The position numbers were made by a program, and so were the translations under genes. Source: a virus. From it: DNA of 31,932 nt. Position 1 is the stretch's first letter; each line of letters opens with the position of its first letter. Where the stretch lies: IMG/VR virus record IMGVR_UViG_3300007734_000573, positions 1 through 31,932 of that record. One strand, written 5' to 3'. Below, in pieces: positions 20,093-28,622 of this stretch. Below the pieces are notes generated by a model. It was not told where the DNA came from and made no database searches. It saw nothing but the letters and a program-made list of their open reading frames with translations.

Positions 20093-21019
20093 TTAGGCTG
20101 TTGTGGTCAGCGCCCAACTGACCGTGAGGATGCTGTTAGGTTCCTTGTAGATTCCTGATCCAGCCCCGTACCCCGTGATCGCGAGCAGATTCGTGCCGTG
20201 ATCCCGAAGTCCGAAGATGTAGAAGGTCTCGCCGACCGCCGTGTTCAGCCCCCAGGTTGCCGTGGAGGTGACCGTGCGGGTGACGCGGCTTGCCGTCACC
20301 GTCTGCGTGTCGTAGACCGCAGGGACGGATGAGGCTGACGCCGTGATGTCGTTGTTGCCGTTGACCACGAAGGCGTTGTCGATGTACGCGGTCGCGGTGC
20401 CAGCCGTGCCAGCCACGAGGTTCAGGCCGATGCCGGTGACGGCGTTGAAGGACGGTGCGCCGCCCGTGATATTGAAGGACGAGATCGGGATGCGGCAGAC
20501 CTTCCAGGTCGCGTCGGCGAATGCGCCGAGCGCAGACTCGATGCTTGTCACGCTGATCCCGTAGTAGTTAGACGAGTTGCCGCCCGTGAAGATCCGCAGC
20601 TCGGTGCTCGGCTTGTTCACATTGGCGAGCGTCGTGAAGCGCAGGCTGACCTCAATGGACGAGCCTGAGACCGCCGTGGACGAGGTGACCGTGGTGGCGT
20701 CGTAGACATACTGCGTGCCAGAGGCCGCAGCCTCGATCTTGAACGCGCCAGCACCCTGCCGGTAGATCGTCGTCTCAAGCGTCGCTGTGCCGCTGAAGCC
20801 AGCGGTGGAGTCAAAGTCGTAGATCCTCGTGCCGCCAGAGGAGGATTGGATGTCGGTGGAGGTCAGCGTGCCAGCCTCGCCAGCGAGCTTCGCCGCGATG
20901 CGGGTTGCCCCCGCGAGCGTGAAGGTGTTCGGCTGCACCTGCTCGGTGATCAACGAGCCGTCGGCTCGCGTCAGTCGTACCGTCACGACCCCTGTTGGCT
21001 TCCAAATAGAATCAAACAT
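20093..21019 (-). CDS. Minor tail protein with beta-sandwich domain
   Basis: A 308-aa protein. The N-terminal GVVTVRLTRADGSLITEQVQ is followed by a domain from about residue 60 to 225 (YDFDSTAGFSGTATL, GAGAFKIEAAASGTQYVYDA, YYGISVTS, WKVCRIPISSF, YIDNAFVV). Its pattern is that of a jelly-roll, carbohydrate-binding type fold. The C-terminus is Thr/Ala-rich and beta. A sugar-binding role at the tail tip is inferred. The start lies just after the upstream stop, with only a weak ribosome site. Confidence 0.65.
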   Translation of the reverse strand: MFDSIWKPTGVVTVRLTRADGSLITEQVQPNTFTLAGATRIAAKLAGEAGTLTSTDIQSSSGGTRIYDFDSTAGFSGTATLETTIYRQGAGAFKIEAAASGTQYVYDATTVTSSTAVSGSSIEVSLRFTTLANVNKPSTELRIFTGGNSSNYYGISVTSIESALGAFADATWKVCRIPISSFNITGGAPSFNAVTGIGLNLVAGTAGTATAYIDNAFVVNGNNDITASASSVPAVYDTQTVTASRVTRTVTSTATWGLNTAVGETFYIFGLRDHGTNLLAITGYGAGSGIYKEPNSILTVSWALTTTA

Positions 21020-21022
21020 TTA

Positions 21023-22822
21023 TCAACCCCACGGATTCACATCCCAATACCCAGAGTTCCAGGTAAGGACTTGGACTACGCTTGTCGTGATTGTATCAGT
21101 GACGGCTCCCACTGCATCACCAACTGGCGTCGGCGATGACAATGGCCCCCACAGGCTGTTGTCCCAAGTGAGCGCGCTATCTCCTGCACCCGCTGGCGCC
21201 CAGTACCACGGCCCTTCGTTGAGTGCCGTCGTGATGACATCGGTCGGCGTTGCAATGACATCGCCGAGCTGTAGTTGCAGCGGCCCTGGCAGCGCGGGCA
21301 AGCCCTCGATGCTGCACTCGTAGCCGCTCTGCGCGTTGAAACTCCAGTTGATCGTCGCCACTTGCTGCAAGAAGCTCTTGCTCTTGGTCGCATCCAGCAC
21401 GCCGAAGACCTCGCCCGCCTTGAGCGGTACGCCTGGCGCAGAGTCCAACGAAATGCGGATGCGGCGGACGCTGCGAAAGTAGAGCAGATCAAGCGCCCGC
21501 GTGTACGCCTTGTCCGTGCTCGGAAGATACGGATTCTTCAGGCTGAGCGGCAAGACCTGACCGCCGAGCAGCTCCTGCCCGTCAATGTCATCTGCCTGCG
21601 TCGCGTAGAGCGAGGAGAGTCGCGCTGGCTTGCCGATCAGCGTGAAAGTCTGCACATAGATCGCGGTCGCCGCCGCCATATTCTTGAAGGTCACGCTGGC
21701 GCGGTTGCCGTCGCCGGTTGCCGTGCCGCCGACCGTGAGTTCGTAGTAGAGGTTGCCGTCTAGCGAGACGAGGCTAGGAGGGTCGCCCTGCACCATCGGG
21801 ATCACTGTCCCGCCTGTGGGCGCAGAGGCCGCCGTAGCAGCACTGGGGTTATTCCCCCCAGCCGTTCCAACCGACGCCCAAGTGACGGGCGTGTAGTCAA
21901 TCCAGCGCGTCTTGTCCTGCGCCTCAATGCTCAGGGTGAGCTCGCCAGGCACGAAGAAGCCATTGGCAGAGCCTGCGGCTGGGATCGTGATCGGCGTCGT
22001 GATCTGAAAGACCGTCTCATCGCTGACCGCCGAGGCGCGATCCTCGTACTCGAGCAGCGCGCGGTTGATCGCCGTCTCGGTGTTGCGGAGGATGCTGATC
22101 TCAAACGGATAGGAATCCTTATCCAGCGTGATGAGCGGTGCTTGAAGCGCAGCCTGGTGGGTCGTGCGATCGTTGAAGGTCAGCACGCCGTCCTCGTTGA
22201 CGAAAACGCGCCCGCCCTCGGCGATAGCAAGCAGTCCGAGTTCAGCGCCTAGTGGTTCGCCAGTCGCCGCTGCGAACTGCGCGGTGCCGAAGGCGGTGCC
22301 AACGGCTGCGTAGGATGCCGTGCCAAGCCCCGCCTTGTCTGCGAACGCGGTGAAGACCGTGCTCAGCGACACATTGGCACGAGGGCCGTAGTAGGTTGGC
22401 ACGGTGGCGAACCGCGCGGAGATGTCAAGCAGGCGCATCTGCGCCACTCGCGCCTGCTCACGCGGCACGACAGAGCGCACGATGTAGGTGCCGAGCGTGC
22501 GCGTCTGCGCTGCGCCGTTGTAGAAGTAGCCGAGGCTGACCTTCGCCTTCGTGGTCAGGAATGCACCCTGAAGGTAGGCGTAGATCGGGCTGTTCTCGTT
22601 CTCAGCGCTGAAGCGCTGATTGAGATTGTCCAGCGTCAGGTTGCATTCGCCTGGCTGGAGCGAGCCTGTGTCGGGGTCAAAGGACTCAATGCCAACCGCG
22701 TCAAGCACATAGCCGGTCTCGTCGTCAAAGACGCCATCGCCGTCCCAGTCAATCTCCAGCTTGATGACTGGACGATGCTGCTTGTCGGCAATCGCGGCGA
22801 TCAGGTTTGCGCTTAGTGCCAC
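21023..22822 (-). CDS. Tail-tip (baseplate hub-like) minor tail protein
   Basis: A 599-aa protein beginning with a GTG, with PVIKLEIDWDGDGVFDDETG near residues 18-37. The DxDxDGxxxD element (Asp25-Asp33) resembles a calcium-binding loop. It then shows YVLDAVGIESFDPDTGSLQP, GECNLTLDN and LGTYIVRSVVPREQARVAQM, a pattern seen in siphophage tail-tip and hub proteins. The middle (LAIAEGGRVFVNEDGVLTFN) is also typical. It follows the distal-tail-like protein and precedes the beta-sandwich protein. Confidence 0.75.
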   Translation of the reverse strand: MALSANLIAAIADKQHRPVIKLEIDWDGDGVFDDETGYVLDAVGIESFDPDTGSLQPGECNLTLDNLNQRFSAENENSPIYAYLQGAFLTTKAKVSLGYFYNGAAQTRTLGTYIVRSVVPREQARVAQMRLLDISARFATVPTYYGPRANVSLSTVFTAFADKAGLGTASYAAVGTAFGTAQFAAATGEPLGAELGLLAIAEGGRVFVNEDGVLTFNDRTTHQAALQAPLITLDKDSYPFEISILRNTETAINRALLEYEDRASAVSDETVFQITTPITIPAAGSANGFFVPGELTLSIEAQDKTRWIDYTPVTWASVGTAGGNNPSAATAASAPTGGTVIPMVQGDPPSLVSLDGNLYYELTVGGTATGDGNRASVTFKNMAAATAIYVQTFTLIGKPARLSSLYATQADDIDGQELLGGQVLPLSLKNPYLPSTDKAYTRALDLLYFRSVRRIRISLDSAPGVPLKAGEVFGVLDATKSKSFLQQVATINWSFNAQSGYECSIEGLPALPGPLQLQLGDVIATPTDVITTALNEGPWYWAPAGAGDSALTWDNSLWGPLSSPTPVGDAVGAVTDTITTSVVQVLTWNSGYWDVNPWG

Positions 22823-22831
22823 GATGCCTCC

Positions 22832-23236
22832 TTAGGTTGTGCGGGCGTCAACCTCAACGAGCGTAATCTGGTAATCGCCCTTCGTCACATCGGGGTAGAC
22901 GGTCACCAGATCGCTGATTGAGTCAATGCGGACGGTGACCCCAGGTTGTGCTGGCGTGAACGGGCCGCCCGTCCAAGTGAAGGTCGTGGTGGTCTGGTTG
23001 CTGACATTCGCCCAGTAAAGCGCGACGAGCGCGTCGTAGGTCGTGACATCCTCGTACTCAAAGGCGAGCGAGTAGGAGAAACGATATCCGACCGACCAAG
23101 TACGGATTGAACCGTTGACGGTGAGGCGGCTGCCGCCGACCGTGCTGTATTCCAGCTTGACCGCGTTGGTGCGGACAGGGTACGGCAGGGTGATCGTCGT
23201 CGCGCCAGAGGATAGGGTGGGCTGGCTGACGCTCAT
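22832..23236 (-). CDS. Tail protein (distal-tail-like)
   Basis: A 134-aa beta-rich protein, with ATTITLPYPVRTNAVKLEYS, SVGYRFSYSLAFEYEDVTTY and WTGGPFTPAQPGVTVRIDSI. The length and the position right after the tape measure gene suit a small distal tail or tip component. It starts in an ATGA overlap with the tape measure stop. No precise family is recognised. Confidence 0.65.
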   Translation of the reverse strand: MSVSQPTLSSGATTITLPYPVRTNAVKLEYSTVGGSRLTVNGSIRTWSVGYRFSYSLAFEYEDVTTYDALVALYWANVSNQTTTTFTWTGGPFTPAQPGVTVRIDSISDLVTVYPDVTKGDYQITLVEVDARTT

Positions 23237-24945
23237 CGAGCACCTCCGAGTACCGTGCCTCGGCGCTTGGCTTCGTCATTCAGCGCGCCGTAGATGCGGC
23301 GAGCGAACTCGCGGGCATCGTCGGAGGAGCCGAGGAAGGCACCAGCCTGGACGGTCACATTGATCTGACCACCGAGGGAGTTGTTTGGCACGATGCTGCC
23401 TGACTGATTCGGCACGAAGAGTTCAGGCCCTCGCTCGCCGACCATATATTGCTGACCGCCGGTGACGGGGCCGCCCGCAGCTCGCCCAGTCTCGCGCTTG
23501 GTGCGCGTGCCTTGGGCTGGCAAGAAGCCTCCGATGAACGGCAGATTGTTGGCAAGGTTGAGCAGCGTCTGCACGACGCGGATCGCGCCCTCGACTAGTC
23601 CGATGAAGAATCGGATCGGCGTGGTGATGATCTCAAAGACCTTGCCGATGGCGTTGAGCGCGACCGCGAGCGGGCCGTTGCCATCGTCCCAGAGGACTTT
23701 GGCGAGTTCGCTAACGACGCTAATGGCAAGCCCGAAGGCTCGGACGATGATCGTGCCGATCAGGAGACCAAGGTCTGCAAGAACCTTCAGCACTGGCTGG
23801 ATTGCCTTGAAGATGGCGTTCACAACATTTCGGAACTCTTCGCTTGAGTTGTAGGCGATAATGAGACCAGCCACGAGCGCGGCGATTAGCGCGATGGCGA
23901 CCACGATTGGGCCGCCAAAGTCCTTCATCGTCAGGTTGACCAGCGCCATAACAACTGCATAGGCTCGCATCGCAATCGCGGCGATATTGACCACGAGAGT
24001 AAAGGCGGTGTACGCACCCGCGAGCGTCAACACCAAGCCGATATTGTCGCCAATGAACTTGCCAACCTCGGTGAGCGCTTTGACGAGCGTACCGATGATG
24101 GCACCGCCGACGGCGATGATGGCAGGCAAGACCTGCGTGACCATCGTGGTGATAAATGGTCGCAGCTTGTCAATCGCCTGCGTGAAGGCGTTGGCGAAGG
24201 CGATGCCGAACTCCTTGATGCGCGGCATAATCTCGTCGCGGAAGGTGGTCAGCACCTCTGCCAAGATCGGCAGCACGACGCGCCCAATAGCTTCCACGAT
24301 GTTGTCAATGGAGATCTGGATGCTCTCAAGCGCACCCTGCGTGGTCTGCCCGTAGGCTTCGGCTTGTCCGGCTGCGGCCTTCTGGATCATCGCCAGAGCC
24401 TGCGTCGCCGTCGTGCCCTTCTCTACCGTGAACCCGTAGCGGCTTAGGATGGAGGTGTTGCCGCTAAAGACCTTGCCGACGAGATCGGATGCCGTGCTGA
24501 GGTCAATCTCGCGCAGGCGAGCGAAGTCCATCGCAATCGCCTGAAGTTCAATCGCTTTGCTGACATCCTTCGTGCGCGGCACGAGGCGGGAGAGCGAATC
24601 ACGAAGGGCGTCATCACTGAAGGCAAGATTCTGACGCGACTCAATCGCCGCATCCATCTGCTTCGCCTGCTCATCGGTGAGCTTGGTGTTGGCGGTAATC
24701 GCGGCGTTGAGCCGCGCGATTGAGGCGTCCTCTTCGGCGGCGGCTTTCGCCGCTGCAAACATTGCGCCGCCTACGGCGATAGCGGCTGCCGCTGCAATGG
24801 CAAAGCCCTTCGCGGCTGCGGCGAATGGTGCGTTTAGCGTGCCAGCGGTCTTTTCAAGAGAGCGTGCCGTCTTATTGAGACTTCGCATCCCTTTGGATGC
24901 TGAATCCTTGAGAATAAAGGCGAGTGTCGTCGTTCGTTCAGCCAC
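23233..24945 (-). CDS. Tape measure protein
   Basis: A 570-aa protein. A helical N-terminus with an Ala-rich hydrophobic stretch (about 41-70) leads into long helical parts, several hydrophobic segments (about 265-410), and a C-terminus with GGPVTGGQQYMVGERGPELF and VPNQSGSIVP, a recurrent tape-measure motif. By the usual 1.5 angstrom per residue rule it would specify a tail of about 85 nm. It follows the chaperone genes and starts with GTG, 8 nt inside the frameshifted chaperone. Confidence 0.93.
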   Translation of the reverse strand: MAERTTTLAFILKDSASKGMRSLNKTARSLEKTAGTLNAPFAAAAKGFAIAAAAAIAVGGAMFAAAKAAAEEDASIARLNAAITANTKLTDEQAKQMDAAIESRQNLAFSDDALRDSLSRLVPRTKDVSKAIELQAIAMDFARLREIDLSTASDLVGKVFSGNTSILSRYGFTVEKGTTATQALAMIQKAAAGQAEAYGQTTQGALESIQISIDNIVEAIGRVVLPILAEVLTTFRDEIMPRIKEFGIAFANAFTQAIDKLRPFITTMVTQVLPAIIAVGGAIIGTLVKALTEVGKFIGDNIGLVLTLAGAYTAFTLVVNIAAIAMRAYAVVMALVNLTMKDFGGPIVVAIALIAALVAGLIIAYNSSEEFRNVVNAIFKAIQPVLKVLADLGLLIGTIIVRAFGLAISVVSELAKVLWDDGNGPLAVALNAIGKVFEIITTPIRFFIGLVEGAIRVVQTLLNLANNLPFIGGFLPAQGTRTKRETGRAAGGPVTGGQQYMVGERGPELFVPNQSGSIVPNNSLGGQINVTVQAGAFLGSSDDAREFARRIYGALNDEAKRRGTVLGGAR

Positions 24946-25159
24946 GCTTACCCGCCTTTCTCGTCGTCACCGACGATTCAATCCGCATAAACTCCAAGCC
25001 ACGCAGCACCCACTCGCCAGGAGCCTCTTCCAGTTCCCACGGCGCGACGCCCCACCGCTGAGCCAGCGCATCGAGCGCGTACTCCAGCGGCACCGGCGCT
25101 TTCGCGTTTGGGTTTATTGCTGTTCTGGCGAGGGCTGTGCGGAGTTGCTGCCCTGCTCT
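24938..25159 (-). CDS. -1 frameshift extension of the tail assembly chaperone (gpT-like)
   Basis: Slippage at CCCAAAA (25159-25165) puts ribosomes in a frame that is open for 73 codons to TGA at 24938-24940. The extension begins RAGQQLRTALARTAIN and holds LEYALDALAQRWGVAPWELE and EWVLRGLEFMRIES, the pattern of the second chaperone part in long-tailed phages. The fusion would be 87 plus 73 residues, 160 aa in all. It ends 8 nt inside the tape measure gene. This matches the lambda G-GT arrangement. Confidence 0.82.
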   Translation of the reverse strand, partial: RAGQQLRTALARTAINPNAKAPVPLEYALDALAQRWGVAPWELEEAPGEWVLRGLEFMRIESSVTTRKAGKRG

Positions 25160-25419
25160 TTTGGGAGTGTAAGTTCCTCAATCCAGTCGCGCATCTTAGA
25201 CGCAATCAAGGTCATCGCGCTGAGCGGGAGGTCGTCAAGACTACCCACGCCAAGATTGTGCGAGGAGATCAGGGCAAGCATCTTGTCCATACTCTCTTCT
25301 TCGCTCAGGTCTGCGGCGCGGATAGCCTTGATCTCGCCCCAAGTAAACTCTCTGACCTCAACCCAGTGACCAGCGAGATCGCCAGTCAACTCAAGTTTGG
25401 TCGTCTTTGCCTTTAGCAT
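25114..25419 (-). CDS. Tail assembly chaperone (gpG-like)
   Basis: A 101-aa protein, MLKAKTTKLELTGDLAGHWV followed by VREFTWGEIKAIRAADLSEE, and ISSHNLGVGSLDDLPLSAMT. Size and position between major tail protein and tape measure suit gpG, the unshifted product that coats the tape measure before tail tube assembly. The last 14 codons lie downstream of the CCCAAAA slippery site, so the two products share the first 87 residues. Confidence 0.85.
   Translation of the reverse strand: MLKAKTTKLELTGDLAGHWVEVREFTWGEIKAIRAADLSEEESMDKMLALISSHNLGVGSLDDLPLSAMTLIASKMRDWIEELTLPKEQGSNSAQPSPEQQ
25159..25165 (-). promoter_or_regulatory. Slippery heptamer CCCAAAA for -1 ribosomal frameshift
   Basis: The zero-frame codons are CCA (Pro86) and AAA (Lys87), preceded by C, so the site fits X-XXY-YYZ exactly. 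Four bases downstream AGGGC and GCCCT can pair around a 14-nt loop as a possible stimulator. The new frame continues in a chaperone-like sequence. Confidence 0.82.
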
Positions 25420-25437
25420 TCTGCCTCCTTGTCCTGC

Positions 25438-26421
25438 TTAGGAAATTGTTGCGAGGTTGTTCTTTACCACAATGGAGAAGTCCGTTGAAGCGGACGAGTC
25501 CACAATGCCGCGATAGGTGATGTTCGCCACGATGACGCCATCAACTTCCGCGATCTCGTGCGTGTCTGCCACACCGTAGAAGTCCAACTGGAACCCGTAG
25601 GTGCCCAGGCCGAGCGTTGGCCCTGTCACATCAATGCGAATCTTTCGCTCGCTCTTGAGCAGGAACTTATCAAGCTCGTTGCGGTTCGTGAAGTATCGGA
25701 CGATCTCAAGTCGCGCTTGTCGCGCAACCGGAGCCACCGTATCCACGGCTGCTGAGGTGCCATCAAGCACTTCGCGTCGGACAAGTCCGCGCGTGAGCGT
25801 AAAGGTCGCCTCTTGCACCGAGGTGTCCTGGGTTGAGCCGATCGTCGTCGCGTCAATGTAGACGGCTGCGCCTACGCCAAGCACGCTGATCTGCGTCGTA
25901 TCGGCTGGGCTTGCGCTGAACGCCGTGCCGAGCGTCACCGTGCCTGCGGCGATGGTCGTCGCCGAGAAGGTGACGGCTTCGTCCTTGACATAGGAGATGC
26001 TCAGCTCGGTGGTCGAGCAACCAGGCAACTTGTAGGTTGGGATGACGGTGCCGCCATCTTGCCAGCCCCACTCAGCCGTGAAGGTCTTCGGCGCGTTCGC
26101 CGTGCCGCTGTTTGGACTGTAAGTCCAGGTGTATGGAGCCACGGTGCCGGACGGCGTGACGCCGCCCTTGACGCTGCCCTCAAGCCAGAACGGAACTTGG
26201 CTGTAGAGGACTGGCCCTGAGATGTTCAAGCCGTTGCGCTCAACGCCAGGGTTGATCTCGTGGGTCTCAAAGAAGGTGCCACGAAGCGTCGTGGTAGCGA
26301 TGCTCGTGATCTCCTGCGATGGAGTCGCCTCGTTGATGTAGAGGACGCGAGTTGCGGAGGCAGCCGAACCAGCCGTTGATTCAAGCGCTCCAACGAGTTT
26401 GTATAGCTGATTGACTGCCAT
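25438..26421 (-). CDS. Major tail protein
   Basis: A 327-aa beta-rich protein, MAVNQLYKLVGALESTAGSA at the start. It lies immediately upstream of the chaperones in the expected major tail protein position. Segments such as LEGSVKGGVTPSGTVAPYTW and TFTAEWGWQDGGTVIPTYKL and the C-terminal LGTYGFQLDFYGVADTHEIA are compatible with tail tube proteins that carry a conserved beta barrel. It forms the tube through which DNA passes. It is longer than minimal tube proteins, so it may carry an extra surface domain. Confidence 0.82.
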   Translation of the reverse strand: MAVNQLYKLVGALESTAGSAASATRVLYINEATPSQEITSIATTTLRGTFFETHEINPGVERNGLNISGPVLYSQVPFWLEGSVKGGVTPSGTVAPYTWTYSPNSGTANAPKTFTAEWGWQDGGTVIPTYKLPGCSTTELSISYVKDEAVTFSATTIAAGTVTLGTAFSASPADTTQISVLGVGAAVYIDATTIGSTQDTSVQEATFTLTRGLVRREVLDGTSAAVDTVAPVARQARLEIVRYFTNRNELDKFLLKSERKIRIDVTGPTLGLGTYGFQLDFYGVADTHEIAEVDGVIVANITYRGIVDSSASTDFSIVVKNNLATIS

Positions 26422-26431
26422 TCGGAACTCC

Positions 26432-26938
26432 TTATGCTGCTTCTACCGAGGACAGGGCATTTGCCCGCTCGATGTATTTGCCTAGAACATCATCAGCCGC
26501 TTGCTGACCTGCTTCCTGTGCCGTGCCTGTTGACGGCGTGACGAACGGTTTGGCCTGCGCGCCAGAGTGCTCAACCAGTTGGGCATAGCCCAGCCCGATC
26601 TTCAGGAGGTTCTGCCCGCGCGGTCTGATGAGGTGGCCCTTTGTGCCGTACTCAATCAGGTGGCGGTGATTGCTGCCCTTGCCCATTGCCGCCGCGATGA
26701 CGCCAATGGTGCCAGCCTGCCTGCGAATCTTCTTCGCGTTGATGGACTTGTAGAGGTTGCCGGTCTTTCGTCCGACGCCACTCGTGATGTAGAACTGTTG
26801 AATGACGGCGCGCATTGCCTTACCAGCGGCGTCGCGCATCTCCTCAAGCAGGCTGTTCACAGGCCCTTCGTAGAACTGCGAGGCGTAGCGCTCGGTGAAC
26901 TCGGTCTCGTACTTGAGGCTGAACGATGTCTGTGCCAT
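26432..26938 (-). CDS. HK97 gp10-like head-tail/neck protein
   Basis: A 168-aa protein, MAQTSFSLKYETEFTERYAS then AMRAVIQQFYITSGVGRKTG and NLYKSINAKKIRR, with HRHLIEYGTKGHLIRPRGQ. The HxHLIEYGTK...R sequence is the signature of the gp10-like family, which completes the neck between head and tail. The ATG at 26938 overlaps the upstream stop as TAATG, which decides the start over a longer frame that runs to 27124. Confidence 0.82.
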   Translation of the reverse strand: MAQTSFSLKYETEFTERYASQFYEGPVNSLLEEMRDAAGKAMRAVIQQFYITSGVGRKTGNLYKSINAKKIRRQAGTIGVIAAAMGKGSNHRHLIEYGTKGHLIRPRGQNLLKIGLGYAQLVEHSGAQAKPFVTPSTGTAQEAGQQAADDVLGKYIERANALSSVEAA

Positions 26939-27396
26939 TACGGGGCGATGGCGCTCAGCACTTCGCGAGTCGTCACTTCCACCTGCATCTCGATCACGGC
27001 GAACATCTCGCCGCCGTACTCGGATTCTCCCATACGGATATCCGGCACGAGTGCCTTCACCACGACATTCGGCAAGCCGAGCTGCATATTGCTGACCACG
27101 CCATCTACGAGCACATCGCGCCACGCATAGAGCGCCTTGACCGCGCGATCCGTGCCCATTCCCTTCGCCACATAGAAGCGCACAGGGAAGCGGTGGATCT
27201 GTCGCACGAGACGATTCGGGCCGTACTCTGCCGTCGTAGAAGGCGGGAAGACGACCACGGATGGGAAGACCGAGATCATATCTGGCGGGTTGGCTGTTGC
27301 CAGGCGCACCTCGTCGTAGCCCGCCGGAGGCGTCGTGTTGGCGGCAGAGAACCTCGCGGCAAGCGCCGTGCCGATGGCGTAGGTGTCCAGCGCCAT
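26938..27396 (-). CDS. Tail terminator / minor neck protein
   Basis: A 152-aa protein, MALDTYAIGTALAARFSAAN with PPDMISVFPSVVVFPPSTTA and YGPNRLVRQIHRFPVRFYVA. The middle resembles tail terminator proteins in this position of HK97-like operons, which cap the tail tube at the neck. Its start lies directly after the connector's TAA, and its end overlaps the gp10-like ATG. The family assignment rests on position and general sequence pattern. Confidence 0.65.
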   Translation of the reverse strand: MALDTYAIGTALAARFSAANTTPPAGYDEVRLATANPPDMISVFPSVVVFPPSTTAEYGPNRLVRQIHRFPVRFYVAKGMGTDRAVKALYAWRDVLVDGVVSNMQLGLPNVVVKALVPDIRMGESEYGGEMFAVIEMQVEVTTREVLSAIAP

Positions 27397-27999
27397 TTAG
27401 ACCGCCTGGGCTGCGACGCGGTAGGCGCGCAGCATCTGCTCCACATCTGGGTCAAGGCGCGCGAGCAGACGCATCTGGCCCACTTCAGGCGCCGATGCGA
27501 TGCCGAACGGGGTGTTGCGTCGGTTGAAGATACGCCCGCTCTGGATGATGCAGCTCATCTCAATCGGTCGTGGCACGGCGGGCCAGCCGCGTGTGCCAAC
27601 GATCTTGACCGCCTTGACGATCTCCACAGGAAAGGTGTTTGCGCCTTCGGTGAGCGCGATGACCTCGGTGAATGGTCGCCCAGTCGTGGATGCGTTGAAT
27701 GGCGCGAGCGCGCAGTCAGTGTTGATGACCCACGAGGTGCTGTAGGTGCCATTGGCATCGCCATCCGTGGTGATCGCGGAGACAGAGGCGAAGTCGTCAA
27801 TCGGCTGCACAAGGTAGTCCTGCGCCGTGTAGAAGGCGGTGCTCGCAGCGGACTGATAGAAGAAGCGCCCGCAGTAGTCGTCAATCAGTCGGCTGACCGA
27901 CTCGATCACAAGTTCCAACTCGGTGTCCGAAGTGGCGTCAATGATGCCGAGGGCCTGCTTGACTGCGCTCCCAGTGGTGTAGCCGTTCGTGATTGCCAT
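27397..27999 (-). CDS. Head-tail connector protein (gp6-like)
   Basis: A 200-aa protein, MAITNGYTTGSAVKQALGII, then DTELELVIESVSRLIDDYCG and RFFYQSAASTAFYTAQ. The helical N-terminus LVIESVSRLIDDYCGR is the signature of phage gp6-like connectors, which attach to the portal ring. The C-terminal IQSGRIFNRRNTPFGIASAP is also typical. Its start overlaps the nucleotidyltransferase stop as TGATG, so the sugar cassette is cotranslated with the neck genes. Confidence 0.82.
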   Translation of the reverse strand: MAITNGYTTGSAVKQALGIIDATSDTELELVIESVSRLIDDYCGRFFYQSAASTAFYTAQDYLVQPIDDFASVSAITTDGDANGTYSTSWVINTDCALAPFNASTTGRPFTEVIALTEGANTFPVEIVKAVKIVGTRGWPAVPRPIEMSCIIQSGRIFNRRNTPFGIASAPEVGQMRLLARLDPDVEQMLRAYRVAAQAV

Positions 28000-28622
28000 C
28001 AGGTCTCCTTGATTGGTTGGACGCGCTTGAGCGCGTCAGGGTCGCCAGCATCCTGCCAGCCGGTCACGATAAGTTCGGTGAGCGGCTGGTGAGGTGCGTA
28101 TGACCTCAGAACATCAGCCATATGCACTTCATTGGTTGAGCCGAGCTTGAGGTCATAGCAGATATCGTTGAGCAGCTCGCGGTTCGTGAAGCGGTAGATG
28201 CCGCAGCATACAAGCACTTCGGGCACGCCTCGCGTCCAGCCGCCTTCCGTGGAAGCGTCGTAGTAGTCCCAGATTCGCCACGGCGCTGTTGCCACGCCAA
28301 CCCAGTCGCCCTCCTGCGTCGGCACCTGCGGGAGCAGGGTATCGGCGAAGAGCACCGTGAGCGCACCCTCTGGAAGCGCCGTAGAGGCACTCAGGAGCGC
28401 CCCAGACGGGCCGTCTGCCTCATCGTGGGGAATCACCCCAGCCAGCCAGGGAGCGGCGCTGAGCACCGCTTTCTCGTCGTCTGGCCTCACCACCGCGTAG
28501 GTCGGCTGTTTGCCAGCCGCGCGCCTGTGCCACTCGTGCACCGGCAGCCCCGCCGCCTCAACGAGCAGTTTGTTCGTGCCGCCTAGCCGTGATGCCTTGC
28601 CAGCGGCGAGGATGACGATCAC
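27999..28622 (-). CDS. Nucleotidyltransferase (NTP-transferase/MobA-like fold)
   Basis: A 207-aa protein starting with a GTG, VIVILAAGKASRLGGTNKLL, the nucleotide-binding loop of the GT-A-like nucleotidyltransferase family. VVRPDDEKAV, SGALLSASTALPEGALTVLF and FADTLLP follow, with Asp in FAD as a likely metal ligand. It could activate a sugar-1-phosphate or similar for the two glycosyltransferases upstream. The frame is open to 28667, but the GTG at 28622 overlaps the previous stop as GTGA and gives the typical family N-terminus. It is not usual in a head operon. Confidence 0.8.
   Translation of the reverse strand: MIVILAAGKASRLGGTNKLLVEAAGLPVHEWHRRAAGKQPTYAVVRPDDEKAVLSAAPWLAGVIPHDEADGPSGALLSASTALPEGALTVLFADTLLPQVPTQEGDWVGVATAPWRIWDYYDASTEGGWTRGVPEVLVCCGIYRFTNRELLNDICYDLKLGSTNEVHMADVLRSYAPHQPLTELIVTGWQDAGDPDALKRVQPIKET

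Noticed and set aside
24978-25205. Minus-strand frame of 75 codons at the chaperone junction
   Set aside because: It is the third frame. The -1 frame from the slippery site gives the chaperone-like sequence instead, and this one is Arg/Gly/Ala-rich without pattern.
26926-28092. Long plus-strand frame of 388 codons
   Set aside because: It lies opposite three well supported tail and neck genes. The composition is Arg/His-rich with no family pattern, as expected for a shadow of GC-rich coding DNA.
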